Below, one piece after another: positions 62,984-64,000 of a stretch of DNA of 64,000 bases. How positions within the stretch are numbered: the first letter of the stretch is position 1; each line of letters starts with the position of its first letter. The notes beneath the pieces were generated by a model that saw only the letters and a program-made list of their open reading frames with translations, was not told the origin of the DNA and searched no databases. The translations under genes were made by a program, and so were the position numbers. Source of the DNA: Firmicutes bacterium UBA2116 (GTDB lineage: Bacteria > Bacillota > Clostridia > Tissierellales > Sedimentibacteraceae); assembly GCA_002331025.1 (NCBI GenBank), contig DCYG01000024.1, positions 3,262 to 67,261 of the forward strand. The letters run 5' to 3'.

Positions 62984-63982
62984 ATGAAACTAAACATTAA
63001 AAAATATATGGCAATGGTGCTTTTAGTGCCGGTAATCATGACGGGATGTCAGTCAGAAGAGGCAAACAGTCCTCAGGAGCAAGACAGTACGGATAATTCA
63101 TACAAAATAGGTATTTCTCAGCTTATGGAGCATCCATCATTGGATCAGTCAAGGGAAGGCTTCGTTGACAGGCTTAAGGAGCTTGGACTTGATGTGCAAA
63201 TAGATTATGTTAATTCTCAGGGAGATGTAAATACTGTGCAGGCTATTGCCGAAAAATTTGTAAAGGATAAGGCCGATATGATTTATGCCATCGCTACACC
63301 ACCGGCTCAGGCAGCAAGACAGGCAACAAAGGATACAGGTATCCCCGTGCTTTTCTCGGCAGTAACCGATCCTGTGTTCTCACAGATAGTTGACGGCTTG
63401 GACAAAATTGATAATGTAACGGGTCTGAGTAATAAGGTTGAACCCTCGCAAATATTAAAGTCAGTAAAGAATCTGAAGGAAGAGATAAATGTAATAGGTA
63501 TAATCTATAATATCGGCGAGTCAAATTCCGAAATACAGGTCAAGGAGGTTACGGCTGCTGCGGAGGAATTGGGAATGACGGTTGAAACTGCAGGTATAAC
63601 AAGTGCCAATGATATTCCTCAGGCTATTAACACCTTAGAGAAAAAAATAGATGTTTTATATATTGTTTCTGATAATACGGTTGCATCATCCATACAGCTG
63701 GTTGCTAATCTTTGCATCGAAAAAAAGATAATGACGGTATCTATCGTAGAATCTCAGATAGCAGACGGAATACTCATGGTTAACGGATTGAATTACTACG
63801 ACCACGGCAAGCAGGCGGCAGATATGGCAAAGGCAATATTGGTTGATAAAAAGGATATAAAGGATGTGCACGTTGGTAAGGCTACAGTGCTTAACAAGAA
63901 GGTCAATTTAAAAACTATGGAAATATTAGGACTGACAAGGGACAACGAGGCATTTGAAGGAGCAGAGTTTATAGAGCAGTAG
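62984..63982 (+). CDS. TrpX-like ABC transporter substrate-binding lipoprotein
   Basis: The 332-residue protein has a lipoprotein signal ending MTGC (C22), an acidic linker, and an ABC_sub_bind (TrpX-type) fold: YKIGISQLMEHPSLDQSREGF, VNSQGDVNTVQAIAEKFV, ATPPAQAARQATKDTGIPVLF and SNKVEP. In Firmicutes such proteins belong to trpXYZ transporters regulated by T-boxes and are predicted to carry aromatic amino acids. ATG follows AAGGAG. Confidence 0.88.
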   Translation: MKLNIKKYMAMVLLVPVIMTGCQSEEANSPQEQDSTDNSYKIGISQLMEHPSLDQSREGFVDRLKELGLDVQIDYVNSQGDVNTVQAIAEKFVKDKADMIYAIATPPAQAARQATKDTGIPVLFSAVTDPVFSQIVDGLDKIDNVTGLSNKVEPSQILKSVKNLKEEINVIGIIYNIGESNSEIQVKEVTAAAEELGMTVETAGITSANDIPQAINTLEKKIDVLYIVSDNTVASSIQLVANLCIEKKIMTVSIVESQIADGILMVNGLNYYDHGKQAADMAKAILVDKKDIKDVHVGKATVLNKKVNLKTMEILGLTRDNEAFEGAEFIEQ

Positions 63983-63996
63983 AAAGGAAGAAAAAC

Positions 63997-64000
63997 ATGA
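63997..64000 (+). CDS. Start of next gene (probable permease), cut by window end
   Basis: An ATG at 63997 follows AAAGGAAG, 14 bases after the trpX-like stop. Only the start codon is visible. By operon logic it should be the permease. Confidence 0.4.

Overview
The window reads as a chromosomal segment of a low-GC, endospore-forming, anaerobic Firmicute. Sporulation genes (gpr, spoIIP, spoIIAA/AB, spoVAC/AD/AE), three T-box leaders, Gram-positive sortase and LPXTG machinery, an aldehyde:ferredoxin oxidoreductase and a predicted selenocysteine peroxiredoxin together point to Clostridia/Tissierellia, possibly Sedimentibacter-like. The taxon is inferred from gene content and no search was run.

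Layout. 0-21 kb is mostly housekeeping: a YprB-like nuclease, comEC-holA, rpsT, gpr, spoIIP, lepA, a LemA/TPM pair, a DEAD-box helicase, T-box-thrS, a decayed csaA, nfo, a uridine phosphorylase, a CPBP protease and an AEC transporter. 21-27 kb holds an OmpR-type two-component system, then spoIIAA-spoIIAB, which lack the expected adjacent sigF, and spoVACDE. 26.7-30.8 kb is a Fur-box-controlled siderophore ABC transporter. 31-38 kb carries a class A PBP, hflX, a YigZ-family gene, yebC and mntP.

38-49.3 kb is the redox core. An operon encodes a Tat-type four-cluster ferredoxin lipoprotein, a tungsten/molybdenum AOR-family enzyme, a two-repeat protein of unknown function, FdhD and TatA. It is preceded by what looks like a collapsed duplicate of itself (promoter, operator, tatA tail and terminator only). 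Three following promoters all carry a GACATATGTC palindrome pair around the -35 and start site. They drive a glutamate-synthase-like flavoprotein plus selenocysteine PrxU, an Fe-S ATPase/Mrp/NifX/DUF134 operon, and a small DUF5320-NifX pair. This looks like one local regulon whose regulator may be the DUF134 protein.

49.3-64 kb contains a YibE/F membrane protein, T-box-leuS, and a surface-adhesion module. The module comprises a c-di-GMP-I riboswitch, an XRE-TPR (RRNPP-like) regulator, a 1775-residue LPDTG adhesin and a class D sortase. The regulator and adhesin genes share an upstream AACAATTGTT box. Next come a GAF-type methionine sulfoxide reductase, a DUF4397 protein, and a T-box leader (predicted specifier UUC, Phe) before a TrpX-like substrate-binding lipoprotein that runs to the window edge.

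Starts were set from ribosome binding sites; where an upstream in-frame start exists this is stated.
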